From Pardosa pseudoannulata (taxonomy: Eukaryota > Arthropoda > Arachnida > Araneae > Lycosidae): a stretch of DNA of 64,000 bases. The stretch spans positions 97,653,174 to 97,717,173 of the forward strand of contig CM063507.1 in NCBI GenBank assembly GCA_032207245.1, given 5' to 3'. Below the pieces are notes generated by a model. That model did no database searches. It was given only the letters and a program-made list of their open reading frames with translations, and was not told the DNA's origin. Shown piece by piece: positions 44,446 to 54,412 of this stretch (the stretch's first letter is position 1; each line of letters starts with the position of its first letter). Position numbers and translations under genes: made by a program.

Positions 44446-47334
44446 TCAGGGGACCCTTTTCTCGATTCTTCTTTCTGCAGCCATTAATAAACCTGAAAAC
44501 AAAACTAAAAAAATTAATTTTGTATAATTATTGGTAATGTTTAGCAGGTTGTCAATAAAGTCACTCTGGATTGCGACTAAGTTCAGGTTGGCAGCGGGTT
44601 TCAGTTCACCAAGATACTGCAAGTCTGATGAGGCTTCTAGATGTGCATCACCAAAAACATCTGTCGTTGGCTCTTGGAGAAACTGTGGGCCATTCCACCA
44701 CAAGTTCAAAGATGCAAGTTCTTGCGGGTATGCTCCTCTTGAGATGAGGTCAGCTGGATTCAATGTAGATGACACATGTCTCCAAGTGCAGTCCTCAGTT
44801 AGTTCTTGTATTTTTGCTACCCGATTGGCAACAAAGGTTTTCAAGCGATGTGGAGGGGTGCGAATCCAGGCCAAGGAGATGGTGGAATCTGAATACAATA
44901 CTATGACATCTAAAACAAGAGACAACGATTTCTGGACCCTTCGCATGAGCTGTGAAACCAGAAGACATGCACACAACTCAAGCCTAGGTATTGATTTAGT
45001 TTTCAAAGGTGCCACACGTGACTTGCTGGACACAAGCTTGGATGACGCAGTTCCGTCTGATGCTATGCATTGCAAGTACACAACTGCACCAAAGGCTGCT
45101 TCAGATGCATCAGAGAAACAATGAAGCACAGTCTTTTGACAGTCATCATTTAAGACGTAACGATCAATTTTGATATTTAACATGGAGTTGAGAGAAGAAC
45201 CAAATTTCATCCATTCCTGGGAGACTGGATCAGGTAGTTCATCATCCCAATCAATTTTAAGCATCCACAGTTTTTGCATAAGAATCTTGGCCTTGGCAAT
45301 AACTGGTCCCAAAAGTCCTAAGGGATCAAATATGCGTGCGATTTCGGTCAGAACGGATCTTTTTGTACATACTAACATGTCCGGTGTTCTGGTAACTGCA
45401 AACTCAAAAGTATCACTGTTTGGATTCCATTTGAGACCCAGAGTTTTGATGCTTTCTTTATCTTTGTCAAAATGATATTCCTGTTCTTCATAAGGCACAC
45501 TCTGCAGTAGTTGTCTGTCATTTGAAGACCACTTATGGAGCCTCATACCTCCACTCTGAAGTAAGCTGATCAACTGTTCCTGCAATTCAATTGCTGAAGC
45601 AACATCTTGAGAACCAGATACAAGGTCATCCATGTAAAAGTCTCGTTGCAAAACTTCGGCAGCAACTAAAAACTTATTTCCTTCATCAATGGCTAGTTGT
45701 TTGAGAGTCCTGATAGCCAAGTACGGAGCACTAGTCGTTCCGTAAGTGACGGTGCACAATCTGTACTCTTTTACAGGTTCATGTGGGCTACTTTTCCATA
45801 AAATTCTCTGTAGATCCTGTTGACTTGGATCGATCATTATCATCCTGTACATCTTCTGTACGTCAGCTGTCAGAGCAATGCGATACTTTCTAAACCTTGT
45901 CATTATTGCGAAGAGATCATCCTGAATTACGCCTCCATTAGCTTGTAGAGAGTTCAGAGATGTCCCATTTGATGAGGGAGCTGACGCGTTGAAAACAACT
46001 CTCAGTTTTGTAGTGCTCTTATCAGGGCGATAAACGCTATGATGAGGAATGTAATATGTAGTCTTCGGCTCCTCTTCGTCCTCCTCTACCTTTCTCATAT
46101 GCCCCAATTCTTCATATTCACGCATGAAATTCTGGTACATTAAACTAAGTTCCGGATTTTTAGAAAAACGGTTCCATAGCGAAGTTAATCTTCTCCAAGC
46201 AATTTCTTTTGACTTGCCCAAAGTCTCGGGATCCTTCTTAAAAGGCATCTGAACAACATATTTGCCTGTTTGATCTCTTGTGTGTGTCACTTGGAAATGA
46301 TTTTCGCAAAATTGTTCCTCATCGCTTTTTCTATCAATGGTCTCTTCAATCGACTCAAGTTCCCAAAATTTTGCAATAGTTTGCTCTAAATTATCCCGTT
46401 CTCTTGATAAAAGACAGCGTCTAAGGGGCTGGCTGCAAGGTAATTTTCCTGAAGCAATGTACTCGAAAACGGAATTTTGTAGAAGAATGGAATCATTAAT
46501 CTTGATACTGTCATGTTTTAGAACTTTAAAGAAAGTCTCTGCGCCTAATAAAAGATTAACCTTGCTTGGTTTAAAGAACTCAGGATCTGCCAATTCTACA
46601 CAATTCGGAAGTTGGATACTAGAAATATCCAAAACACTATGCGGTGTCAAGTCCGTTATTTTTGGAGTTACAAGAAATTCTAATTCTTCTTTAAAATCCC
46701 CATTGGCATTTGAAATAACTCCGAGCACTTTAGATTTAATCGTGTGCACCACTTCATTTATTCCAGACACTGGGGCGTACGTCTTTTCCTTTTTCAACCC
46801 CAAAAGATTAGCACAATCAGTAGAAATCAAATTTACCTGACTAGCAGAATCTAGAATCGCTCTAAATTTATTTATTTCCCCGCATGAATTATAAACACGG
46901 ATAATTACTGTACTCAAAAGAACAGTCGATTTTTCCTTTAACGTGCTACTAAAACTATGAAGGGGACGCGGGGGAAATACATTTTCCAAAGCAACATTTC
47001 CCCCGCTTGCCGTTGAATCATCCCGAATATTTACATTCGAACGTTTTTCATTAAGTGGCTCGTATGAATTTCCACTCCCTGTCGGCGCCTCTTCACGGTC
47101 AACCGACAAATGTAAAAGCGAATGATGTTTCTTTTTGCAAATGGAACATGAAAATTTCGATTTACAGCGTGATGCTATATGTGATTTGTTCAAACAATTC
47201 AGACAAAGTTTGTGATTACGTACGAAATCATTTCTTTTACAAACATCCAAATTTTGAAAAGAGGCACATTTGTTTAAATAATGAGAACCGTTACACAATA
47301 TACACTTTATATTTTCGTTTGCATTAATAATCAA
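44446..47334 (-). CDS. BEL-3 Gag-Pol: zinc knuckles, protease, RT, RNase H
   Basis: A 962-codon open frame on the minus strand. Cys-rich motifs lie at residues 11-75 (CILCNGSHYLNKC, CLNCLNKSHIASRC, CSICKKKHH). Aspartic protease is near residue 160 (FRAILDSASQVNLIS, DSAS in place of DSGS), then NLLLGAETF. RT has VFNASAPSSNGTSLN, ALTADVQKMYRMI, VTYGTTSAPYLAIRTL and DFYMDDLVSG (YMDD near 567). RNase H has HCFSDASEAAFGAV near 740, LYSDSTISLAWI and LNPADLISRG. It ends in a short tail before integrase, which is in another frame. The start is arbitrary, since Gag sequence continues upstream through 47369-48290. It would make element cDNA in cytoplasmic particles if joined to the rest. Confidence 0.85.
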   Translation of the reverse strand: MIINANENIKCILCNGSHYLNKCASFQNLDVCKRNDFVRNHKLCLNCLNKSHIASRCKSKFSCSICKKKHHSLLHLSVDREEAPTGSGNSYEPLNEKRSNVNIRDDSTASGGNVALENVFPPRPLHSFSSTLKEKSTVLLSTVIIRVYNSCGEINKFRAILDSASQVNLISTDCANLLGLKKEKTYAPVSGINEVVHTIKSKVLGVISNANGDFKEELEFLVTPKITDLTPHSVLDISSIQLPNCVELADPEFFKPSKVNLLLGAETFFKVLKHDSIKINDSILLQNSVFEYIASGKLPCSQPLRRCLLSRERDNLEQTIAKFWELESIEETIDRKSDEEQFCENHFQVTHTRDQTGKYVVQMPFKKDPETLGKSKEIAWRRLTSLWNRFSKNPELSLMYQNFMREYEELGHMRKVEEDEEEPKTTYYIPHHSVYRPDKSTTKLRVVFNASAPSSNGTSLNSLQANGGVIQDDLFAIMTRFRKYRIALTADVQKMYRMIMIDPSQQDLQRILWKSSPHEPVKEYRLCTVTYGTTSAPYLAIRTLKQLAIDEGNKFLVAAEVLQRDFYMDDLVSGSQDVASAIELQEQLISLLQSGGMRLHKWSSNDRQLLQSVPYEEQEYHFDKDKESIKTLGLKWNPNSDTFEFAVTRTPDMLVCTKRSVLTEIARIFDPLGLLGPVIAKAKILMQKLWMLKIDWDDELPDPVSQEWMKFGSSLNSMLNIKIDRYVLNDDCQKTVLHCFSDASEAAFGAVVYLQCIASDGTASSKLVSSKSRVAPLKTKSIPRLELCACLLVSQLMRRVQKSLSLVLDVIVLYSDSTISLAWIRTPPHRLKTFVANRVAKIQELTEDCTWRHVSSTLNPADLISRGAYPQELASLNLWWNGPQFLQEPTTDVFGDAHLEASSDLQYLGELKPAANLNLVAIQSDFIDNLLNITNNYTKLIFLVLFSGLLMAAERRIEKRVP

Positions 47335-47368
47335 GCTTTTACTTTTTTGGGAATGAACAATCAGATTT

Positions 47369-48290
47369 TTATTTTTTTACGTGCGAATTTCGATGAATAC
47401 TTTCAAGTACCATACTTCGTTTTTCCAAAAATTCTAAAAATCCATCAAGAGCGGGAACATCTGTAGTTTTAAGAGTAGATTCAAATTGTTTTCTGTTTTC
47501 TTTATCCAATTTTTGCAATAACAAATTTAACAACAGAATATCAGAAAAATTGTTTCGATCATATTTTAATACTTTAAGCGCTCTCATATTCTTTTTAATG
47601 CAATCCAGAAAACAGCGTAATTCTTGAGCTGATTCATATTGTATTTTTTCATAATTAATCATTGCACCGATATGTGTGTCAACAATTATTCTTTTATTTT
47701 CGAAACGTTCACTTAGTGCTTTAAACAAAGAATCGAAAGTATCATCATCAGTTTCTATTTGCTTGGCTTGGCCCTTTAATGATGCACGCAAATAATATAA
47801 TTTTTGCGATTCATTTATTTGTTCATTATTTACAATTAAATTTGTAAACTGGGATTTAAAATTTGACCATTCATCGTATTTACCCGTAAAAACCGGTAAT
47901 GGAATTTCGGGAAGTTTAACTTTCGCTTTAGAATTACTTTCGATTCCGTGTTCTTTAGAATTATTTACAACAATACTAGTAGAAGTTTTAAATGATTCTA
48001 TGAATCTATCTATGAATGATTCTATGAATCCTTACCTCCAAGGCTTCAATCCGGTTTTCTATTTCTTCAAAATCAGCTTCGATTTCTGTAATTTCCTTTT
48101 CCTTCAGATTCGAAATATCGTAATACTCATTCCTTAGTTCATCAGTTTTGGCTTGAAAACTTTCAACTTTTTTAAGTTTTACTTCCAATTCACTTAGCGA
48201 TGTATCCTCAACAGAGATTTCATTCATAAATGTTTCCAACTTTGTAATGTTGGCCTTTATAGCTCCTTTCTTACGATTTAACTTTTCCAT
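47369..48290 (-). pseudogene. BEL-3 Gag N-terminal half, interrupted
   Basis: The likely start is MEKLNRKKGAIKANI at 48290, just inside the primer site, not the ATG at 48371 within the LTR. A charged coiled coil follows to a stop at 48006, produced at a short direct duplication (GATTCATAGAATCATT twice on the minus strand, about 47996-48026). Gag then continues at 47791-47369 with MRASLKGQAKQIETDDDTF, RFENKRIIVDTHIGAM and LDKENRKQFESTLKTTDVPA. Confidence 0.75.
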
Positions 48291-48301
48291 AGTCACTAGC
48301 T

Positions 48302-48319
48302 GCGGTGGATGACGGACCA
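48302..48319 (-). promoter_or_regulatory. Primer binding site of BEL-3
   Basis: The minus strand reads TGGTCCGTCATCCACCGC, starting five bases inside the 5' LTR. It has the TGG start expected from a tRNA CCA end. The tRNA identity was not determined. Confidence 0.7.
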
Positions 48320-48324
48320 AATAA

Positions 48325-48589
48325 TGTACGTGTAGACTAGATAGAATAAGCAATGTTTCTTTTGATCCCACACTTTTATTAACACAGAAGTTAATCCAAA
48401 AATACGGGTCGGTAAGACCGCTTAGTGAGATAACTTAAGATAGAATACATGGGTCGGCGACCGCTGGCGAGAACAACCTCGTATCATGAAACACATACAC
48501 AAACTACTATAAACAACATTTTTAAACACAAAGAAGAAAACAGCGCATGCGCAATTGCTGCTCTCGCAAATACGTAAGTGGTATAAACA
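48325..48589 (-). repeat. 5' LTR of BEL-3
   Basis: 265 bp, partner of 42521-42785. It holds a palindromic GCGCATGCGC at 48543-48552 and AATAAAAG on the minus strand near 48375. Confidence 0.92.
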
Positions 48590-48590
48590 G

Positions 48591-49270
48591 TGTATATGAT
48601 AAAAGATGCAAAGATGTGCTGTTTGGCATGTCCAACATTGACAGCAACATCCCCTTGAACGACCTCTTCTTAGGAAGGATTGTGGAAAGGGATAAATTTC
48701 ATGCTTCAATCAATCAAATTCAATCAACCATCGAAAATGCGTCTGGCAGTCAAAATATTAAGCAGTCTCATTAGGCCTCGTGTTGCGAAAAAGTACACCG
48801 TGGCGCTCCAAATCAAATGACGTAAAAATTGGCGTGTATCATTTATGATATACAAGTATATATAGCATTAGATGTGTATATGATAAAAGATGCAAAGATG
48901 TTCTGTTTGGCGTGTCCTACATTGACAGCAACATTCTCCTAAACGACCTCTTCTCAGGAAGGATTGGGCAAAGGGATAAATTTCATGTTTGAATCAACCA
49001 TCGAAAATGCGCCTGGCAATAAAAATGTTAAGCAGCCTCATTAGCCCTAGTGTTGCGTAAAAGTACACCGTAGCGGTCCAAATCAAATGACGTAAAAAAT
49101 GACGTGTATCATTTATGATACACAAGTATATGTAGCATTAGATATGTATATGATAAAAGATGCAAAGATGTGCTGTTTGGCGTGTCCTACATTGACAGCA
49201 ACATCCCCCTGAACTACCTCTTCTTAGGAAGGATTGGGGAAAGGGATAAATTTCATACATCAATTAATCA
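48591..49270 (+). repeat. Three tandem units of about 275 bp with SINE-like tail
   Basis: Units start with TGTATATGATAAAAGATGC at 48591, 48875 and 49145. The first two are 284 and 270 bp, and the third stops matching near 49270. Units contain GACAGCAACATYCYCCT and end with CTCATTAG then CTCGTGTTGCG and AGTACACCGT, the same tail as the SINE at 14745-14932. Short ORFs inside (GxSxIDSNIPLN) are repeated but have no known homologue. They could be 3' parts of a composite SINE multiplied in tandem. Confidence 0.8.
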
Positions 49271-49620
49271 AGTTCTTTGTAATCTTCCCCTTACACAGGT
49301 TTCTAAATCCCTAGTTTATCAGGTTCTAAGAACATTTTTTCTATTTAAGTGTACAAAAGTGGGAACACGTATAATGTGAAGTTAAATTCTATACAAGCCA
49401 CGTTTCGTAGAACCTAAAAATAAATGTTAGCCCATGCTTAAGGCTTCTTTCCTTTCAGAAGTGTCGGCTTATATTGATGAATGAACGCATGTAAGGATTT
49501 TCAACTGATTCCCTTCTGAGTTTGAAAATTAATATTTACCTCCTATTGTGGTGAGAGTGTGAGGTAAACTATTGTGCGATTTTATAATACAACTAAGAAC
49601 CGAGTGAAAATTTGCAGGAC
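49271..49620. other. Unassigned stretch between tandem repeat and BEL-4
   Basis: No gene or repeat was recognised. BEL-4 pol homology begins at about 49620. Confidence 0.3.
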
Positions 49621-50663
49621 TTCTTCCCGAATTCTTCACGAAGAGTTCCTTCTATCTCATCATCCCAGCCTAAAGACTTTTTCCAAGTTTTCTGCAGCAT
49701 CAACTTGGGACAAAGCATTACCGGACAAGCAAACCCGAAAGGATCAAACACTTTATGTGCTGCCGACAGCATAGTTCGCATCGTAATGTTTTCTAGACGC
49801 ATTTCTTGTAACCAATCAAGATTGAACATAAGTACATCCAAATGCGCGTTCCACTTAATTCCTAATAATTCAGAAACTTCCGTGTGGTTCATTTCAGTTG
49901 AAGAGGATACCCAATCTCTCAGTTCAAATCCACCTCTCTTAAGTAGATCATTTGTACCTGCAAAAATTCGTTTGCAATCTTGTTTATCATATACACTGGT
50001 GATAAGATTATCAACATAAAAACTGTTTGAAAGATATGATACTACTAAAGGATCAAACTCAGAGAATCTATTAATATGGGGCTTCAAGATAGCTTCCAAT
50101 AAAAAAGGACTACTCCATACTCCAAACACAACTCTCGTATGATGAAACATTCTAAGTTCTTGACAGTCTCTATTTTTCCACCAAAGAAAAAGCAAGAAAT
50201 TTCTGTCTTCTTTGCAAATGCTAATTTGCAAGAAAGCCTTTCTTATATCGGCTATCATACCAATTTTCTTTTCTCTAAATCTTAGCAAAATATCTGGAAT
50301 CAGCTCAATTAGATTGGGGCCAGTTTGTAAGCATTGATTCAATGATGGTTGGTTTTTCATTTTAGCTGAACCATCGAATACTGGACGGATAGGTGTTGTA
50401 TTGCTGCTCATCTTGATAACTGGTCTATGAGGAAGATAATTTCCCGACAACCCAATTTCTGACACTGGAACATCTTCAATAATTCCTTCTTCGAGCCATT
50501 GCGAAAGGATCTTTTCATAATCTTGAAACAAATTGTCTGAAGGTAATTTTTTCGTTATGGAATTTAATCTTCTCTTGGCTAATTCCAAATCGTCTGGTAA
50601 GGGGACGAAATCTTCCTTCCAAGGTAACTGAACTTCATAATGTCCATCCATATATTTAATCAT
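49593..50663 (-). pseudogene. BEL-4 reverse transcriptase
   Basis: A 356-codon minus-strand ORF starting in the protease-RT linker (HYEVQLPWKEDFVPLPDD). RT motifs: LPHRPVIKMSS, IRPVFDGSAKMKNQPSLNQ, MIADIRKAFLQI, TRVVFGVWSSPFLLEAIL and SFYVDDxL-like SFYVDNLITS, where the second Asp of YVDD is Asn. The last seven residues are foreign, which marks the truncation. With that substitution the polymerase would be dead even if translated. Confidence 0.8.
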
Positions 50664-50690
50664 CTTACGGAAATGCTCGATAGTTAGACG

Positions 50691-51305
50691 TTATTGTTCT
50701 TCTTTCGATATTTTTTCTATTGGATCTTTTATTCCAACTAAATCCAATTCCCAGAGGTCTGAAATATTTGCTTCTTTTACAAAACGTGAGGTTACTAACA
50801 TAGCTGAACTAGAATCACCTTTTTCCTGTGGTACTTTACCAAGCAAAGTCCAACCTAAAAATGTTTCGATGGCCACTAGTCCACTAGACAGAACCTTTTG
50901 TTGACCGGTTATCAACCGCCCCAAGACATCAGCTCCAATGTGTATGTGAATTGGCTGAGAAGTGCTACCTACATCTGTTAATTTAATTTTCAGCTTCCGA
51001 AGTTCTTCTAACCATGGTCCTGTATTAACAAGAATAATACTTTCGCAAATAACTGGCTGATCCATGGCTTCAAAATTACATACGTAAGTTTTATTAAGAT
51101 TGCCTAATCTTATCTTGTAACATTTATGTTTACACTCTTCAGAGTCGATACCACCAAATAAGGACTGTATTACAGTCTCTTCACGAGTTGAAATGTATCC
51201 CATTTTTCTTGCCATATCACTTAAAATATATGATCTCTGAGACCCAGAATCAAGGATTGCACGAGCTTTTGTCTTTTTATTATCGGATATTAATTTTACC
51301 TTCAA
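50691..51305 (-). pseudogene. BEL-4 protease region
   Basis: The minus-strand ORF has ARAILDSGSQRSYIL near residue 15 (aspartic protease), LFGGIDSEECKHKCYKIRL, IHIGADVLGRLITGQ and the linker LWELDLVGIKDPIEK. It is separated from RT by a short break at 50664-50690 and from the knuckle ORF by a break near 51310-51415. Confidence 0.75.
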
Positions 51306-51415
51306 TGTTTGAAGAAAAAGTTTGGGATTGTTATTGAAGTTAGATAGCGTAGCTTCACTCTCTGTTGACTTTGGCTTATTCTTTCCCTGTTCTGTCTTAT
51401 TTAGAGTCTAGATTT

Positions 51416-52039
51416 TTACACATCATAGGAACGTGTTTTTTTCCCACAAATTATACACTTCAGAGAAACACGACAGAATTTTGCCCGGTGACTTGAAGTC
51501 AAACAACAAAAGCAGCATCCTTTTCCTTTTAAAATATTTTTTCTCTCAGCCAAAGTAATTTTTTGCGCTGAAAAACTTTCAGAACTCTGATGCTTACCTT
51601 CACAAAATGCACAAGGTTTCTTAACTTCCTGTACTGAAGTTGTTAATAGTCCAGCTGCCGTAGGTATTTTGTTCTTATAAATTGCCAAGTTGGTTTTTTT
51701 TACTTTGAAATTTATCTTTTCTTTGTTTTTCGTTGAACCAAAACCTGACGTTGCCAAAGATATTCTCCCTTCCCCCTCAACTTCAGCTTCGAGGAACTCG
51801 AGCAATGAATCTAAGTCACTCTTCTCTACAACGGTTTGTACATTTTCATCTAAATCTCTAGTTCTACGGCGAGCTGCTCGGAAATGCTCCCACGATCTCA
51901 AAGTTTCGTCTGGTAATGCTGATTCCACGAGAGGGAATAACATCGCAGCATATTTTTCCCGTGTCACGCCAAGAACTTCGAGAGCACGGAGTTTAGTTTC
52001 GATTTGATCATATAATGTTCTTAAAGGTTTCCTCGCCAT
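51416..52039 (-). pseudogene. BEL-4 Gag C-terminal part with zinc knuckles
   Basis: The minus strand reads LRTLYDQIETKLRALEVLG, then KKPCAFCEGKHQSSE, CCFCCLTSSHRAKFC and CIICGKKT. The first knuckle has lost its last Cys (ESFSAQ). It is the Gag part that would bind RNA. Confidence 0.75.
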
Positions 52040-52705
52040 ATTTCATTTTTGTAAAACAAGCGTTAATAACTCTCTTACATAAACTTGGATAAGTATCTCT
52101 TCTTTACCAAAATGGTTCTGTAAATGTTTTAACGCTCTCTCGTAACTATCGCCAGTTGGCGGAAAACTTTTGATTAGCTCTTCAATGCTCTCTTTTTCGA
52201 TGGACTGAGATAAATAGGCAAATTTATCATGGAGATCCAGTTTAATATCCTTATCAATTTTTTGGAATTGGCTCTAAAACCGTAGCCAATTTCTTACATC
52301 TCCATCAAACGAAGGGAGTTGTATTTTTGGATAGCGCAATACCGAATTTTGGCGTGATACACTACCGCTCTCAACAGAACTTACATCACCTGACAAGGAT
52401 ATTTCTAAAGATTTTAATTTTAATTGCAACGAACGACATCGATCTATATAAACTTCGGATTCATCTATTTCTGACTCAAGCGATTGTTCGTCCATATCTC
52501 CAGTGTAAAGCATTTGTTTAAACTTTTCTTCACAATCAATCATAATTAAAGCCTTTTCTTCAACTAACTTTAATTTTGCTATCTTAGCAGAAACATCTAA
52601 TTTATCTTCCTCGTTGTTAAGATAATTATAAGATCTTGTAAATAATCTACGATTCTGCGTTCTAGCTTTCTTTAAAGCTAAAAAGTTTTTTTTCATCTTC
52701 CACAA
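52040..52705 (-). pseudogene. BEL-4 Gag N-terminal part, frameshifted
   Basis: The ORF from 52705 starts MWKMKKNFLALKKARTQNRR and ends with YPKIQLPSFDGDVRNWLRF, the Pao Gag KIxLPxFxG block. It stops near 52274. Further Gag residues follow in another frame down to 52040 and join the knuckle ORF. Confidence 0.7.
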
Positions 52706-52786
52706 TCAATATAAAAATAAACACAATATGTAGTGAATTCAAAGCGAAACAAAATATTCACTTACTCAGCAAAAGTATGCAACCGA

Positions 52787-52804
52787 ATCCTGTCGCGGAC
52801 GCCA
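52787..52804 (-). promoter_or_regulatory. Primer binding site of BEL-4
   Basis: The minus strand reads TGGCGTCCGCGACAGGAT, five bases inside the proposed LTR end. The complement extends as GAATCC, consistent with a tRNA T-loop and stem. It differs from the BEL-1 tRNA-Lys site. Confidence 0.75.
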
Positions 52805-52809
52805 AATAT

Positions 52810-53016
52810 TGGGAAATGTCTCGTACTTTCGGTTTCGTCAATGAACGGAATTCTGCTTCGTAAACAAAATAACATCAATACACACGTGAAAGATTCCGTA
52901 TTATAACCGATCACTTAAAGGAATTCTGATACGAATAACTTCAATAAATAAATACGCCAAAATAAAAACACATCTTTTATCATTGCGTACTTCATCTCAA
53001 TTCTTTATTCTAAACA
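52810..53016 (-). repeat. Probable 5' LTR of BEL-4
   Basis: The minus strand would run TGTTTAGAATAAAG (53016) to ACATTTCCCA (52810). The inner end is supported by the primer site. The outer end adjoins LINE-like sequence and is a proposal. Confidence 0.5.
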
Positions 53017-53039
53017 TTTTCCCTTGCAATGTTACATTG

Positions 53040-53302
53040 CTGCCACTACTCCTATCCTTTTTGGAAAAGAAAAAAAAATATCTAAAACCATGGAGGTTAC
53101 AAAAGGAAATGAACTTGTGGATATAGCTGCCAAGTCTGCAGAAAACTATCTTAACACTGGCCTTCCGTATCCTGACCTAAAATCTTACATCAAAGATTTA
53201 ATTCACTCTAAAGGGCAGAATTCTTGGGTTAACACAGTATCAAATAAATTGCGAGATGTAAAAGAAAACATTTCCGAGTGGCCTCAACTACCTTCTAGAA
53301 CA
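53040..53302 (+). pseudogene. LINE ORF2 fragment: end of RNase H domain
   Basis: The plus-strand frame reads VTKGNELVDIAAKSAENYL, then PYPDLKSYIKDLIHSKGQNSW, NKLRDVKENISEWPQLPSR. This matches the GNExADxxAK motif and following spacer of RNase H-bearing non-LTR retrotransposons (Jockey/LOA/R1-like). It is cut on the right by the hAT-like end at 53303 and on the left by the BEL-4 LTR. Confidence 0.75.
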
Positions 53303-53475
53303 GGGGTGGCCAACTTCTTTATATATAGGATCGACTATTTTTCTTGAATATGTTTCGCGATCTACCTAGTAAAATCTTGACATTTAACGCATTCAAACAT
53401 GCGGCTGGTGTACTAATGAGTGATAAGAGTTGGAGAGGGGGTATTAAACCAACATGATAATTTACTAATAATTTT
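53303..53475 (+). mobile_element. hAT-like terminal segment
   Basis: It starts CAGGGGTGGCCAAC, a classic hAT end, with GGATCGAC and GCGATCTACC subterminal motifs. It cuts off the LINE reading frame. The rest of this element probably lies beyond the Copia insertion at 58162-58364. The other end was not seen, because gypsy-3 starts at 58365. Confidence 0.55.
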
Positions 53476-53734
53476 TGAAGTTAATTATTCATAGAGGAGT
53501 CCGTAGATTAACAAACAACATTTATTTCTTGATTAGATAAAAGAAAAAGTAGAAACATTTTAAGACGAGAACACGCACACAGCAGACATATCGTAACGGC
53601 ACACAGCAGAAGACTACTTCAACGCTTTCTGACTTTGAATGAATAATGAATATGCAGTGCGCATGCTCCCGTCTCAATACTTGGCGCGCCAAACAGAATA
53701 AATGTAAAAATGTTCGCTCGCTTCATTTCCAACA
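53476..53734 (-). repeat. 3' LTR of Copia element
   Basis: 259 bp, minus strand TGTTGGAAATGAAGC to TTAACTTCA. Three base differences from the 5' LTR by eye. The purine tract GGAGGGGGTA precedes it on the minus strand. Confidence 0.95.
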
Positions 53735-53861
53735 TACCCCTCCTGCGAGGGATACATTTTTCCTTTCAATTCTAAAAAATTAGCATATACATATAAATGT
53801 AATTACAATAATCACAAAAATAACACATACAATTATACATACAAATTACAATGTTACACAA

Positions 53862-54257
53862 TTAAAAAATTACTGAAATATTCTTCAAAGAGTATAACAT
53901 TTTATCTTCACTTACGGCTTTAGTGAGAAAATCAGCTAGTAGTTGTTCTGTTCGAACATATTCTATCTTCATGACATTTTCTATTAACAAATCTCTTACA
54001 AAATGAAATCTTAAGTTCATATGCCGTGATTTATTTGAAGACCTTGTGCATTTGATCCATTGGATAGCTGCTTGGCTATCTGAGCTTAATGTTACAGCAT
54101 CATTTATAAATTGTTTACAATGCAATTCGGATAATACATTTACTAACCAAACAATATCTTTACAAATTTCAGAAATTGCAAACAACTCTGCTTCACAAGT
54201 AGATAGACTAACACTTCTTTGTTTATGACATTTCCATGAAACTAAGGATTTACCCAA
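53862..54257 (-). pseudogene. Copia RNase H
   Basis: The minus strand reads SLVSWKCHKQRSVSLSTCEA then ELFAISE, TLSSDSQAAIQWIK and HMNLRFHFVRDLL, the Copia RNase H signature (CEAE, DSQ), ending in KNISVIF before the LTR. The upstream sequence linking it to RT is in a different frame (KRVLRYLKGT visible at about 54405-54376). Confidence 0.85.
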
Positions 54258-54412
54258 TAAAATTAATCCCCCAGAAAATGATTTTCCATTTTCTGAAAAT
54301 CATTTCCATTTTTCCAAACTTGCGTCAGAGCTAGCATTTAAAAATCCAAACTCATTATCATAAAACAATTTTTTATCTTTAGTGCCTTTTAAATATCTCA
54401 ATACTCTTTTGG

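Larger units (their letters stand above)
42521..48589 (-). mobile_element. BEL/Pao element BEL-3, both LTRs present
   Basis: A 6.07-kb element with two 265-bp LTRs, a primer site five bases inside the 5' LTR, a polypurine tract, gag, and pol with protease, RT, RNase H and integrase. The LTRs are about 98 percent identical by eye, so it is fairly young, but the gag and integrase frames are broken. The flanking bases do not form a target duplication: BEL pol lies on the left and a tandem repeat on the right. Rearrangement at one end is therefore likely. Confidence 0.9.
49620..53016 (-). mobile_element. BEL/Pao element BEL-4, 5' part
   Basis: Minus-strand order is 5' LTR, primer site, gag, knuckles, protease and reverse transcriptase, ending after the RT connection (LGWDDEIEGTLREEF). 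The matching RNase H and integrase of the same family lie at 42520-41144. Sequence similarity to BEL-1 is strong in RT. Several frame breaks are present. Confidence 0.85.

Noticed and set aside
44531..45124. Plus-strand ORF of 197 codons in BEL-3
   Set aside because: Antisense to the RNase H part of the 962-codon BEL-3 frame, with no motif of its own.
48325..48371. Gag start at ATG 48371
   Set aside because: It lies within the LTR upstream of the primer site. The ATG at 48290 just inside the primer site fits the family.
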